A stretch of DNA of 16,561 nucleotides from JBDREA01 sp043820265 (GCA_043820265.1 JBDREA010000043.1:1-16561); one strand, 5' to 3'; numbered from the stretch's first letter, positions 8,101-16,556 are shown. A program made the numbers and translations. The notes: a model not told the origin generated them from the sequence alone.

Positions 8101-11100
8101 GTAGTGTTCGCTACTTGAACACCGTCCATTTCCCCCTCAACCACTATGCTTCCGGAATAGTTGCCTGTCTGGTTGGGAGGCTGAATGACGATTTCAAAGT
8201 TATCCTGACTTCCGGCAGCTATCGAGGAGAAGTTATCTGGAGTCAGGGAGACGTTTTGGCTTGGTAGAGGCGGTGTGCCTTCCAGGTAGGTGAGTTGGAT
8301 GTTCTCCAAATCATTTGTCAGGGAGTTATCAAAGATCGTGTAGGTGCCAAGTATCCCTGAAGTGGTTGTTTGAACAGTGATGGACAGGTTGAACGGCTCT
8401 GCGTGCATCATCCGCCGAAAGCTTACTTGCTGGGTGAAATAGCTGTTTGATACTTCGCTTTCGGTGGGATATGAATCTGTGATGTTCGCGGTTACTGCAG
8501 ATGAGGTTGTGCCACATGTTCCGGTCGAGGAATTCCATGAGACAATGTATGTGTCTTCCGATCCGACACCCAGAGTGAGACCTTGTATTTGAGAGATCGC
8601 CTGGCCGCTGCCAGTTGTAAATTCGAGTGAATAGTTATTGGCCGTTCCCGGGCCCTGGTTTCTCACAGTAACATTGATTTGGGCGTCATCGCATTCAGTC
8701 AGGTTCCCTGAAAGTTCGAAAGACGATATTATCAGGTCCGGTCTTTCGACGACGGTTAAGGTCCTGTTTGCGAAGTTGTTGTTCTCGTTTGACTCGACAA
8801 TGGCGTTTGACGGGTCAACGACCACAAAGACGTTATGGAAACCCGAGCTGTTTGGAACCCAGGAGACGTTTACGCTGGCATTCCCCTGCCCCGGTAAAGA
8901 TGCTATCGTCAGGTTCCCCCCTATCTGGGAATCTGATGCAGGAAGGCCTTCGGAGAACTGCACCAGAACATTTGTCGCATTTGCTTGTCCGCTGTTTTGA
9001 ATCACCGCATAGATTGTGACATTCTCGTCGACCGCTATCGTCGAAGTGTTAAAGGTTATCTGGGTCCCCTCGACCCAGAGGTCTGGGAGGGCCAGCACAG
9101 TTATGTTTTTTGATGCCAGGTTGTTATTCTCATCTGATTCGTTTATTGAATTTGAGGGGTCGACTTTGACGAATATTTCGTGGATTCCTGAGGTCGTATT
9201 CCAAGAGAGATTAGTGCTTTGCGTCTGCCCTCCCAGGATCTGTGAGATTATTTTTGAACCAATCAATGTCCCGGTTGAAAGATTGCCATCCCAGAACTCG
9301 ACAGTGACAGAGGACGCGGAACCTTCTCCTCCATTGCCGATGGTTGCAACTAGGGTGAAGTATCCTCCAGAAACCGGATTTGATTCGTTAAAGGATATGG
9401 CGGCTGAGGAGACATTCAGGTCTGGTCTACCCAGCACAGATATTGTCTTGTTTATCTGGTTGTTTTGCTCGTTTGTCTCATCTATCAGGTTGCTGGGGTC
9501 GATGGAGACGTAGATATTGTGACCTGCCGAAGTCTGAGGGCTCCATGCTATAGACACCGTCTCATTGGTTCCAACGCTAAGGGAGGAAATCGTCTGCTCT
9601 GAGCCTATCTGGGTCGAAGGACCTGGTGCCCCGTCGTAGAATCTTACTTTCACCTGGCTTGCAGCTGTTAAGCCAAGATTATAGATGTTTGCGGTCACGG
9701 TGTTTTGCTGCCCTGAGACCGGGCTTTGAGGCGAGAAGGTGATGTTTGCCGAAGTCGAGGTCAGGTCCGGGGCATTTATTGGAGACACATAGATTGAGGT
9801 CGAAGCGTTGTTGTTTTGCTCGTTTGGTTCATCAAAGAGGTCTGATGGGTCGGCTATCACATAGATGTTTCTCGTGCCGCCTGTGGCAGGTGTCCAAGCC
9901 TGCTGCACTACCTGAGAGGAAAAAGCGCCAAGACTAATAACCTGGTTGGAACCAATCTGGGTTCCCCCGGAAGCTGGGTTTCCGTCGTAGAACTGAACTA
10001 CCAGATTGTTTGCTGGCTGGTCTCCGCTGTTTGCGATGGTTGCATTTATTGTCACCTGAACGCCTTCGGTTGGTGTGTCGTCTGAGAAGACAATATTGGA
10101 CGATGACACGTCGATCTCAGGTGATGCCTGGATTATGCTGAGATTTCCTGAACCGGCCAGATTTATGTTGATGACTCCCGTTAAATTATTATAGGAATAG
10201 TTCTGCGTCACTCCGTCCAAGGTGACGTTTCTGACAGATACTCCTGACTCGTTAAAGTAGGTGATGATTGAGAGATTGTAGCCTGAAGCAGGTCCTTCCA
10301 CGTAACCTGAGACCTCGACTGAATCAAAGTTTATTGTGGCAGAAACAAGTGTGGGAGTAGTTCCCTCTGGATTAGTCGCCCTGAAAACCAGTTCACCATC
10401 GAAATAGAAATCGTATCCATCGAGGGCTACAAAATAGCTGAGGGTTGAGTTTTCCTGCCTACTGAATGTGAACCTGGCATTCGTTCTTGTATTGTTTACT
10501 GTTATGAATCCCTCTTCTTCTGGGACGCTGACGCTTGCAAGATCTATTGTGTTGCCCTTCACGATCTTTATGGCGTATCTCAGGTCGTCGCCCGATGACT
10601 GGGGAATGTCCACTTCCGAGATCGTTGGTTGAAGATCACCTACACCCGTAGGATAATAAACGGAAAGATAAGCGACTGAGTGATTAGTGGAAGAAGTGCT
10701 GGTCTGCTTGACTTTCACAAGGGGATGGTATCCCTCGCTTTCTGCCCCGTTTGCCCCACCTACGCCGTAGTGGAACACCGACGTATCAACATAAGCATCA
10801 GCTGCAGGCATGTAAAATACGGTGAGGTTGACCGGATACCTGACAGTGTATTGATCGTTTGTCTCGCTCCAGGTCTGCCATAAAACTTTATTCGCGCTGG
10901 TTTTAAGGTCGGTCAGGGGGTCATCGGTTGCGTAATTCCACCAATCCATCTCCTGCCCGTCGATAGTTAAGGTCCCAAGGACATGATTGTCGGCCCAACC
11001 GGAAGCGCCGACCGTGTCCATCTCCGTCGATCCGAGAGTCAAAAGCTTGTAGTAGTCGTGGGCTCCAGTCGAATTCATGTGGTCTGCTACTATGAAGTAT

Positions 11101-14100
11101 TCGTTTGCCGGAAACACTATGTCTCTTTGGATGTAGATTGGGTCATCGAATTCCCCTGTAGTAAGCGAGCTAGGGATACTTCTCCAATTTTTAAGATACA
11201 TCGAACCGCGACTGTAGTCCAACCACGGCTTGAATACTGTAGAATTTATGTATGCTAGGTTGTCAAATCCCCTCAGAGTCGATCCGCTCTGCCGGTGAAT
11301 TCCCCGTTCCACCCCCTGATTTGACATTGTCCACGAGTTGTGGCCGTAGGGTCCGTTCGCAGAAGCGCAGGGATCCGTTCCCTCAGAAGGGCTCCAGCGG
11401 CAGTTGCCGTCGTCGGTTAAAAGATAGGCGCCTTTAGCCCACATGTCAAAGGAGAGCTGGCTGTCTTGGCTTGCCTGATGGCCTCCGAAGAAGCTTTCAT
11501 AGACAGCCTTGTAGTAAAGCCATACGGCGTTGCGTTCCCAGCCGCTTGTAAGTATCGCATACGTCTTTTGTGCCCCCGCCGACCCGTGCTCCCCGTCCGC
11601 ATCGGTCCATCCTATATGGGGTTCGCTTTTGTTGTATGTGAAGACTCTCTCATAGTTGAAGCTGTCGCTACTAACAAAGTCGTAGCCTTCGTCGTTTTCG
11701 ATTAAGCTGTTGTTTACGTAGTAGTTGTGCGCCCATCTTTCCGCTCCGCTAAATAGGGGGGTTACTACAAATTGGGGCGCCCAGACGCTGTATCTTGCGT
11801 CGGCGAGCTGGTTTTGCAGTCCGATGGGCGTATCGCGCAATACATCTTCGTTTGCGAATCCCCTCATAAATTCGGAATCCTCTACTAGATTCACACCAAC
11901 CGCATCCCTGTAGGCGACAAGAAAGGATGCAACACTCGTAAACGAGTAATCCTTGTATTGGCCTTGGACGCAGCTTCCGTCGAGGTCGAGGAAGTTTCTG
12001 GGCGTGGGCCTCACCCCTCCGACCTGTGATTCGTTGGTCCAGTCTAGACGGATGAACTCCAAGACTTCATAGGGATTGTCATCTATGTTCTGGTATATTC
12101 CGTCATAGTCCAAGAGAGCTGAGGCGATGACACCCATCCCAGATTGTATCCTCATCTTGCTGTGAGGCATGTCCCCTGGCAGCCGGTAAGTGTCTGCTTC
12201 GTCGTAGTTGAATCCCTCCTTTGTGACAAGGTAGGCGTCATACATCCAGTGCGCCAGCCTATCCCTGATCTCCCTGTAGGCTGCCTCATCGTTTTCCTTT
12301 ATGTATTCTGAAAGCCAGTCATAGGCTTCCCCACAGGCGATCATCTGGTTGGCGTAGGAGGAATATGGAGGATCAGTGACAGCCTGCCAGCCGTAAGAAT
12401 AATTCGTGTGGTAGGGTGTATCCTGGTTTCGGTTTGGTTGGCCTGCGAGGGACCGGTCGGCGAACTGCCAGTTGATACCAAGATTCTCCAGAGCGCTTAT
12501 GGCTTTGTCAGCATAGGCAGAGTTGTTATTTTTGTAGTGGTAGGCTATGGCAAGGGCTCTCGCATCGTTGCATCGCGTCACTTCCCCCATAGACAACGCA
12601 TAGTTTTTCCCTAGAGCCACTGTGGCGATACTCATGATGGATGAGCTGCCGTCCGGCGTTGAACCGGAAAGCCAATAGGAGTAAGGCTCCTGGTTTTGCA
12701 ACAGGTATGCGGGAGTAGACTTCCAGTCAGAAAAGAACATGTAAGGGTGACTTTCGATTATGTATTTGATCGCGTAGTTGTTGTCTTCCATTCCTTCAAG
12801 ATAGGAATCGCTTGGTTCGACGAGAACCTTAAGCCTCTTCCTTCCCCCGGGAAACGTATAAGTTATAGACACGTTCGTCGAAGATCCTGATGTAACGCTT
12901 ACGTCACTTACGGTTTGGTTCAACACATCATCTACAAAAAGTTTAACTGTTGCGTTGTCTTCATCCACTGCGCCCCTGTTGTGTATCCTTACATGGGCTT
13001 TTACAGTTTCTCCCGCACTGATCTTGTAGATCGTCTCGTTGAAATTGAAATCCGACTGGTTGATTACGAGTTCCGGAGCATCAATCAATGGTTGCGTGAT
13101 GAACTGGACATAGTTGTTTCCAGAAGACACCCCCGAAGGCATGGCCATCATAATCCTTGTCTCGCTGTAGTTGTGTACGCGAAAATCCGGATCACTCATG
13201 TTGTAGTTCCAAGGAGTGTACCTGACCGCTTTTCCGAAGTGTGTCAATTCGATGTCATAGAGGTAAAGTATCAATTTTCCAAGACTTCCATACACTAGTC
13301 TAAGAGAGACAGTGTTTCCACCGCCAGCCGACATGTACTCAGACAAGTCCAAAGTCGTCTTTCCGATGTGCCTGTCCCAGGTAATGTTCCACGCATCGAC
13401 GAGCTCGTCATCGACGAAGACGTGAAAGTAAGCGTATGACTTATAGGCACCTCCGTCGCTTGAATAAGCTGGAATGGAATCTCGTTCTGTGAATGTTAAA
13501 AGCCATTCGCCCCCCGAGCGGACGTTCACCGTCCGATTGGCGTTCCTAAATCCGCCGTTTGCTGGAGTTGCGACGTCAAAGCACTCGATGTTCCAAATAA
13601 TCGATGAGTTAAGCGGGATTCCACTAAGCGTGAAGTCGTTGTATCCGCCGTTTGTTATAGTGGTATCAAAGTCTGTTAGAGCCCAAGTTCCAGTACGATT
13701 CGTCCAGAGGCTGCAGTTTGCGATGGCCTGCGCATCGATTACACTGTAGTTGAAGACTATCGTACCGTCAGTATCTATACTATTATCTCGAGGGTCGACT
13801 AATGTAACGACAGGGGAGCTTGTATCCACTCCGTCGGTTGTCAAATCTAGGTAGGGGCCATTGCCGCTGCAGGTGGCGTCGGCACTGCAAAAGAGCATCT
13901 GGTCGTTTTCTCCGTCGTCGAGTTGAGCGAATGTGGCATTATAGCTTAGGCGAAAGCAGACGAAGCTTTCAAGGGAGTCGATTGCGTACTGGACTACATC
14001 CGTTACGGTAGTGGAATCCCAGCCTGCGCTCTCAGAGGCTGGTATATGCACTCCGACCAAGGTGCCCTCTGAATCCCCGTCTTCCGCCCCAATCGTTCCG

Positions 14101-14483
14101 TCGCAGCTGATGCTTTCAACCAGGACATCGTATCTATCCCCTGAGGGGACGCCGGTGAAATAGGTATTGAAAGTCGAAGCCCCCTGAATCGTCCCCACAT
14201 ACCCTGAGATGTCAAATGCGAAAACACCCACCATCAACCTGTCATCGCCCCCTATTATTCCAGTGTCTCCGACGCGGACATAGCTCGTTGTATAGGCGTA
14301 ACGATTGTCTGTGGGAGGCTCGCTAAAGAACTGAATGTACCCATCAGATGAAGAAGTGGTATAGATAGAAGCAGCGTTGACGCTAAAGCTCAGACAGATT
14401 AGCGCAGCTACCACCGCCCCGAAAATTCTTGTGAGGTCCCAATTACTCAATTTACTGTGCCCGATTTTGGGTAACTTAATCAT
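5166..14483 (-). CDS. Giant secreted heparinase II/III-like lyase with 11 CARDB domains
   Basis: A 3,105-residue extracellular protein. A Sec-type signal peptide has its hydrophobic core at about 20-34, with likely cleavage after VNA (residue 37). Then come a DNRLRE-like beta-sandwich (about 38-216), an Ig-like domain (222-322, probable C257-C301 disulfide), an unassigned beta domain (324-420) and one CARDB (470-578). A helical toroid (about 580-990) leads into a heparinase II/III beta-sandwich at QLSFDMWAKG (1009-1018), GHNSW (1047-1051) and FIVADHM (1130-1136). Further beta-sheet sequence runs to about 1453. Ten more CARDB domains follow from 1455, with two longer inserts at about 2025-2255 and 2737-2975. 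Dozens of N-glycosylation sequons occur throughout. Likely role: binding and cleaving acidic polysaccharide or adhesion at the cell surface. The substrate is unknown. The protein ends inside a GWNLISL motif (3094-3100) with no C-terminal membrane segment or sorting signal. Confidence 0.85.
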   Translation of the reverse strand: MIKLPKIGHSKLSNWDLTRIFGAVVAALICLSFSVNAASIYTTSSSDGYIQFFSEPPTDNRYAYTTSYVRVGDTGIIGGDDRLMVGVFAFDISGYVGTIQGASTFNTYFTGVPSGDRYDVLVESISCDGTIGAEDGDSEGTLVGVHIPASESAGWDSTTVTDVVQYAIDSLESFVCFRLSYNATFAQLDDGENDQMLFCSADATCSGNGPYLDLTTDGVDTSSPVVTLVDPRDNSIDTDGTIVFNYSVIDAQAIANCSLWTNRTGTWALTDFDTTITNGGYNDFTLSGIPLNSSIIWNIECFDVATPANGGFRNANRTVNVRSGGEWLLTFTERDSIPAYSSDGGAYKSYAYFHVFVDDELVDAWNITWDRHIGKTTLDLSEYMSAGGGNTVSLRLVYGSLGKLILYLYDIELTHFGKAVRYTPWNYNMSDPDFRVHNYSETRIMMAMPSGVSSGNNYVQFITQPLIDAPELVINQSDFNFNETIYKISAGETVKAHVRIHNRGAVDEDNATVKLFVDDVLNQTVSDVSVTSGSSTNVSITYTFPGGRKRLKVLVEPSDSYLEGMEDNNYAIKYIIESHPYMFFSDWKSTPAYLLQNQEPYSYWLSGSTPDGSSSIMSIATVALGKNYALSMGEVTRCNDARALAIAYHYKNNNSAYADKAISALENLGINWQFADRSLAGQPNRNQDTPYHTNYSYGWQAVTDPPYSSYANQMIACGEAYDWLSEYIKENDEAAYREIRDRLAHWMYDAYLVTKEGFNYDEADTYRLPGDMPHSKMRIQSGMGVIASALLDYDGIYQNIDDNPYEVLEFIRLDWTNESQVGGVRPTPRNFLDLDGSCVQGQYKDYSFTSVASFLVAYRDAVGVNLVEDSEFMRGFANEDVLRDTPIGLQNQLADARYSVWAPQFVVTPLFSGAERWAHNYYVNNSLIENDEGYDFVSSDSFNYERVFTYNKSEPHIGWTDADGEHGSAGAQKTYAILTSGWERNAVWLYYKAVYESFFGGHQASQDSQLSFDMWAKGAYLLTDDGNCRWSPSEGTDPCASANGPYGHNSWTMSNQGVERGIHRQSGSTLRGFDNLAYINSTVFKPWLDYSRGSMYLKNWRSIPSSLTTGEFDDPIYIQRDIVFPANEYFIVADHMNSTGAHDYYKLLTLGSTEMDTVGASGWADNHVLGTLTIDGQEMDWWNYATDDPLTDLKTSANKVLWQTWSETNDQYTVRYPVNLTVFYMPAADAYVDTSVFHYGVGGANGAESEGYHPLVKVKQTSTSSTNHSVAYLSVYYPTGVGDLQPTISEVDIPQSSGDDLRYAIKIVKGNTIDLASVSVPEEEGFITVNNTRTNARFTFSRQENSTLSYFVALDGYDFYFDGELVFRATNPEGTTPTLVSATINFDSVEVSGYVEGPASGYNLSIITYFNESGVSVRNVTLDGVTQNYSYNNLTGVININLAGSGNLSIIQASPEIDVSSSNIVFSDDTPTEGVQVTINATIANSGDQPANNLVVQFYDGNPASGGTQIGSNQVISLGAFSSQVVQQAWTPATGGTRNIYVIADPSDLFDEPNEQNNNASTSIYVSPINAPDLTSTSANITFSPQSPVSGQQNTVTANIYNLGLTAASQVKVRFYDGAPGPSTQIGSEQTISSLSVGTNETVSIAWSPQTSAGHNIYVSIDPSNLIDETNEQNNQINKTISVLGRPDLNVSSAAISFNESNPVSGGYFTLVATIGNGGEGSASSVTVEFWDGNLSTGTLIGSKIISQILGGQTQSTNLSWNTTSGIHEIFVKVDPSNSINESDENNNLASKNITVLALPDLWVEGTQITFNTSTIAVDENVTIYAVIQNSGQANATNVLVQFSEGLPASDSQIGGNLTIASLPGQGNASVNVSWVPNSSGFHNVFVVVDPSNAIVESNENNNFANRTLTVVERPDLIISSFELSGNLTECDDAQINVTVRNQGPGTANNYSLEFTTGSGQAISQIQGLTLGVGSEDTYIVSWNSSTGTCGTTSSAVTANITDSYPTESEVSNSYFTQQVSFRRMMHAEPFNLSITVQTTTSGILGTYTIFDNSLTNDLENIQLTYLEGTPPLPSQNVSLTPDNFSSIAAGSQDNFEIVIQPPNQTGNYSGSIVVEGEMDGVQVANTTLPLTIVRDNNGAIIVVYEINLDFGTLYQGQTSSSLLDVRNSDLRHKVTPDIPYFSNMTYGSFILDSTQLSHEDLSEIEVNSSNQFEVNLTVPLGQEPGSYVGTGLMHLSFNDSINTTLDYDLNTYVDIPKPDLIVQYITANQSSVVEGLLMELTARIKNTGLGVNLHENNVSFYADGVWFGRTQISALNASATTNTSIEWNSTDHIGSVVITAVVDSEDDVDESSELNNNNSLMVSVTSQKPDLIIENVTFSEEVANDQQNITIYASIRNQGTSNASNFSVNIYDGLPSLGQQIGGSIQVTGVNSNESVEVNTTWIATSGTHNIFALADADEEVDEAVEINNYDYGQIRVLFKADVTSSASQISFSDSAPTESEIIQINTTITNQGDLNATGGVAQLYDSNITPSTQIGINQSFNLTGWDNITLSFNWNATPAGSHSIILVLDADDLIDEYNESNNQLSRTITVNHRPDLIISEINVTYIEPAFQGGLSILNKTGMGVLGEDPISQILQSDTVYIECQSHSVNVNIRNQGLGIAENFTVSVYYDVDNFIGNLSGSNLGPGAQRNLNITWDEDSGTCNALARNLTANITYSSPTETESSNNLQRQAVAFEPILTIRPEATIVTVQTALDQIVASSYLVSDASLDIELVDINIEYRQTGSNPLESSRVYLYPSQILSLGVLQEERVDIYIEVVNQSGNYTGELLLTGRTEGLNTVKNTTIPIQMYVSDSNASIFIYQSEFLFSGATQGASQQQSIDTKNADQIYKLDLINISFSNLTSGPNTLPSSSFNVSTPASIGPGQTSTSYITLTVPQNQKPGVYTGLAMLTLSFNDSGDTTLTYNLDATVSIYASDLVVQYLQVNPSPVRLSYQSNVSALIKNVGLGRTETNFSASFALDGSNFANTSLSTLESGVSQETSVLWTTPSAIGIYTLSATVDPTDEITEESELNNNLSMDFSIEHGISAHDFYSGWNLISLTIDVY
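5235..8741 (-). repeat. Duplicated CARDB-insert-CARDB module (coding)
   Basis: Residues 1915-2366 (nt 7386-8741) and 2596-3083 (nt 5235-6698) have the same three-part order: a cysteine-containing CARDB, an insert of about 240 residues, and a second CARDB. The cysteine pairs are C1931/C1990 and C2645/C2704, both exactly 59 residues apart. The inserts share QTGNYSG against QSGNYTG, and EPGSYVG...LSFNDS against KPGVYTG...LSFNDS. Two ordinary CARDB domains (starting at about 2370 and 2482) separate the modules. The second copy has a longer N-terminal loop (about 2605-2640). Confidence 0.7.
8418..10121 (-). repeat. Five tandem CARDB domain repeats (coding)
   Basis: Within the giant protein, residues 1455-2022 hold five consecutive repeats starting at about 1455, 1572, 1687, 1800 and 1915, each 105-118 residues long. 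Most open with P-[DE]-[LI], and all have a central segment such as TIYAVIQNSG. The first four end with a signature like DPSNLIDETNEQNN, consistent with the CARDB adhesion-related fold. The fifth differs: it carries a cysteine pair (C1931, C1990) and ends with YPTESEVSNS. The copies are clearly related at protein level but diverged, so this is an old domain expansion and not a recent DNA duplication. Confidence 0.8.
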
Positions 14484-14562
14484 TTGTCAACGCACAAATA
14501 AGAAATGCAAGGTTTCCATCCACCTATTTGTTTTCGGCTAAGAGCTTTGGCAGAATAGACTA
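14484..14562 (-). other. Gap before the giant gene
   Basis: This is the only sizeable gap in the right-hand minus-strand gene string: 79 nt between the TadC-like stop codon and the giant gene ATG. On the minus strand it reads A/T-rich near AAAACAAATA, about 40-50 nt before the ATG, and this is a weak TATA candidate. GGTGG lies about 36-40 nt before the ATG, too far to be a Shine-Dalgarno sequence. The giant gene may therefore have its own promoter as well as read-through from the secretion genes. Confidence 0.3.
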
Positions 14563-15549
14563 TTAAACGAAAATCATCTGTCCAAGTGTCAGTTTTAAAA
14601 TGTATCTGACTATGAAGAATAGGGAGATCGACAAAACGATCATTATTGGAATGTATTTGATGCCGTTTCTGGTCTCCCCTGTGTTTATTAGCCCGATAAT
14701 AAGTGAACCCATGACCGAAGAAAAAAATATAGCAACCGCCGAAAACTGGATGATAAACCCTATAGATATGTTCATCGATCCGCCACCTATTGGTACAGCC
14801 GTTCCCTGAGCGAGCACACCTTCTGGCAACTGATTGGCGATTAGCTCAGTAGAGGAAGCTAACACTTCCACAAGAAAGCTTGACACACCGAACAGGACAG
14901 GCCCCCCAATAGCTATGGCAAAAAATATGAATCCCACGTACATCAAGACGTTTGCCTGAACCTCTCTTTTGATTAGCTCTCTTGTTCTAAGAATCGAGGC
15001 TATCTGCATCAAAGTTGCTGAAAGGTCTCCTCCAGACTTCATCCCCGAAATGATGAGTTGCATAGTGATGAGAAGGTTTTTGGAATTGAAACGATGCGTC
15101 ACACCCATGAGAGCCTGGCTTGTCGAGGTTCCCGTGAGCATCTCCTTACCCGACCGCTCTATCTCCTCGTTAAGTTTTCCGAATTCAGGCCTAGTCGATA
15201 CGAAGATCGCTTTGTGGACAGGTGCACCTGCCTTTATGTTGGCTGACATCAGTTGCAGGAAATCAGGTAACGCTTCATCAATTTGTCTTCCCCGGATCTC
15301 TGATTTTACAAGTAGGGCGTAGTACATGATAAGCTGAAAAACGAGCACTAATGCCACAAAAATCATCAAGAAAGGAACAGCCAGATAATGGGTCGCAAAG
15401 ACGGTGAATCCATAGGAAAAAACCATCGAAGCCACGAGAAAAAACCAGAGAAACTTGTCCACATCGACTCGGAATCCGCTGTAAAAAATCAGGTTTCTAA
15501 AGGTTGCCCTCAAAGGCGCAGGATAGATTCTTGGGATAATCTTGCTCAT
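14563..15549 (-). CDS. Type II secretion F-domain protein (TadC/FlaJ-like)
   Basis: A 328-residue polytopic membrane protein. Hydrophobic segments lie at about 33-52, 57-81, 201-226, 260-288 and 299-319. Between the second and third is one cytoplasmic type II secretion F domain (about 93-200) with the typical LPDFLQLMSANIKAGAPVHK (94-113) and ISGMKSGGDLSATLMQIA (167-184). Such proteins form the inner-membrane platform of type IV pilus and Tad-like machines, where they work with a hexameric ATPase to assemble pilin-like subunits. It carries a single F domain, unlike the double-domain FlaJ of the archaellum, and is paired with a second single-domain protein directly upstream, as in TadB/TadC. 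The start follows the upstream stop after 2 nt and has a good Shine-Dalgarno sequence. What it assembles is not visible here. Confidence 0.85.
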   Translation of the reverse strand: MSKIIPRIYPAPLRATFRNLIFYSGFRVDVDKFLWFFLVASMVFSYGFTVFATHYLAVPFLMIFVALVLVFQLIMYYALLVKSEIRGRQIDEALPDFLQLMSANIKAGAPVHKAIFVSTRPEFGKLNEEIERSGKEMLTGTSTSQALMGVTHRFNSKNLLITMQLIISGMKSGGDLSATLMQIASILRTRELIKREVQANVLMYVGFIFFAIAIGGPVLFGVSSFLVEVLASSTELIANQLPEGVLAQGTAVPIGGGSMNISIGFIIQFSAVAIFFSSVMGSLIIGLINTGETRNGIKYIPIMIVLSISLFFIVRYILKLTLGQMIFV

Positions 15550-15551
15550 AT

Positions 15552-16556
15552 TCAGTCACCCAGTATGTCCGGCCTCCGACTTTTTATAAGCGCCATAAAG
15601 ACTATCTGCAAGATCAAAGTGATGAATAAAAGGATCCAAAAAAGAGTTTCCGTAATCTGCAAATCAGACAATGGAAGAGAGGATATCACAATCAATACCG
15701 TCACCCCAAGCGAAGGGACGATAACAGCAATCATCATATAAAGCATTGCAAGCGGATTGAGTTGTCCACCGTATTTTTTTATCTCGATTATCTGTTCAGC
15801 GGAAAGGAAATCCACAACCACGCCAAGGTCTTCGGCAAGCGAGCTTCCGCTCTTGATGGAATTTGAGATCTGCCAGCAAACCCTGCTAAAGTATCGGGAA
15901 GGATTTCTCTGGGCCATTTCCTCCAGACATCCGATTATTGACTCCCCTGATTTCACCTTCTCAGAGACCTTTTTGAATTCACCTGAAATCGCTCCGAATT
16001 CCCCGTCTGCGACCATCACCATGGCGTTAAATACCGGTAATCCACCTTGTATTTGGACCTGCATCGTCTGGATGGCGAATAGCAGGTTTCGGTTGATGTT
16101 TGATATCCTTCTAGCAACTATCATCTTCGGGTAGCTCAGTAGATAGAAGAATGCAACGAATCCCATTACCACGCCCGCAAGGATTGAAATTTGATATATG
16201 TTTCTGCCAAGATAGGTGTAGGGAATGGATACGAGGATCGCTGAAAATATCGCAATCGAAACTGCCAAAAGAAAGATCACCACCAGATACTCTCTAGCAT
16301 GAAAACCGTATTTCCTGGTAATCTCCGCATTCTTCAGGTTGTTATCCAACGCCGGGAAAAACTTCGACAAAGCGCCTCCAAACCCCATGAATCGGGTGGA
16401 TATGAAAACTATCAACTGGAAAAAAGCCATAGGTATGGTCTTGACTATCTTCCAGAGCTCGATCAAGAATTTTCCAAGTAAATCCAGTATCGTGATTAAA
16501 ATGGTCTCAAAAAAGGTAACAACTTTTTCTATGAGGAAGTCTATGACTCCAAACAC
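15552..16556 (-). CDS. Type II secretion F-domain protein (TadB-like), possibly truncated at window edge
   Basis: A 334-residue membrane protein from a GTG start at 16556. The N-terminal 60 residues are hydrophobic or amphipathic. Clear membrane segments follow at about 89-112, 121-142, 266-292 and 303-323. The single F domain lies at about 157-260, with LLFAIQTMQVQIQGGLPV (158-175) and ISNSIKSGSSLAEDLGVVVD (230-249). It is the probable partner of the TadC-like protein, with which it would form a split, two-subunit platform. The reading frame stays open to the window end, so the true start may lie outside. The ATG at 16558 is in another frame and stops after five codons. The pilus ATPase gene would be expected further to the right. 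That is a guess from Tad-type operons. Confidence 0.78.
   Translation of the reverse strand: MFGVIDFLIEKVVTFFETILITILDLLGKFLIELWKIVKTIPMAFFQLIVFISTRFMGFGGALSKFFPALDNNLKNAEITRKYGFHAREYLVVIFLLAVSIAIFSAILVSIPYTYLGRNIYQISILAGVVMGFVAFFYLLSYPKMIVARRISNINRNLLFAIQTMQVQIQGGLPVFNAMVMVADGEFGAISGEFKKVSEKVKSGESIIGCLEEMAQRNPSRYFSRVCWQISNSIKSGSSLAEDLGVVVDFLSAEQIIEIKKYGGQLNPLAMLYMMIAVIVPSLGVTVLIVISSLPLSDLQITETLFWILLFITLILQIVFMALIKSRRPDILGD
15556..15561 (-). promoter_or_regulatory. Shine-Dalgarno site of the TadC-like gene
   Basis: On the minus strand GGGTGA lies 6 nt before the ATG at 15549 and overlaps the end of the TadB-like gene. It is complementary to the conserved CACCU-type 3' end of archaeal 16S rRNA. 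It supports the chosen start and translation of the TadC-like protein as an internal gene of a polycistronic message, unlike the leaderless genes on the left of the window. Confidence 0.6.

Noticed and set aside
9016..9513. Plus-strand open frame of 165 codons inside the giant gene
   Set aside because: It is antisense to the CARDB repeats; similar open frames recur in the array because of its repetitive, biased codon use. The protein has no recognisable features.
5235..10121. CRISPR array or recent DNA tandem repeat
   Set aside because: The repetition is at protein level with a period of about 113 residues and strong divergence at nucleotide level; there are no short identical repeats with spacers.
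14424..14483. Class III (prepilin-type) signal peptide on the giant protein
   Set aside because: There is no charged segment ending in a small residue directly before the hydrophobic stretch. The VNA cleavage site after a central hydrophobic core fits a Sec signal better.
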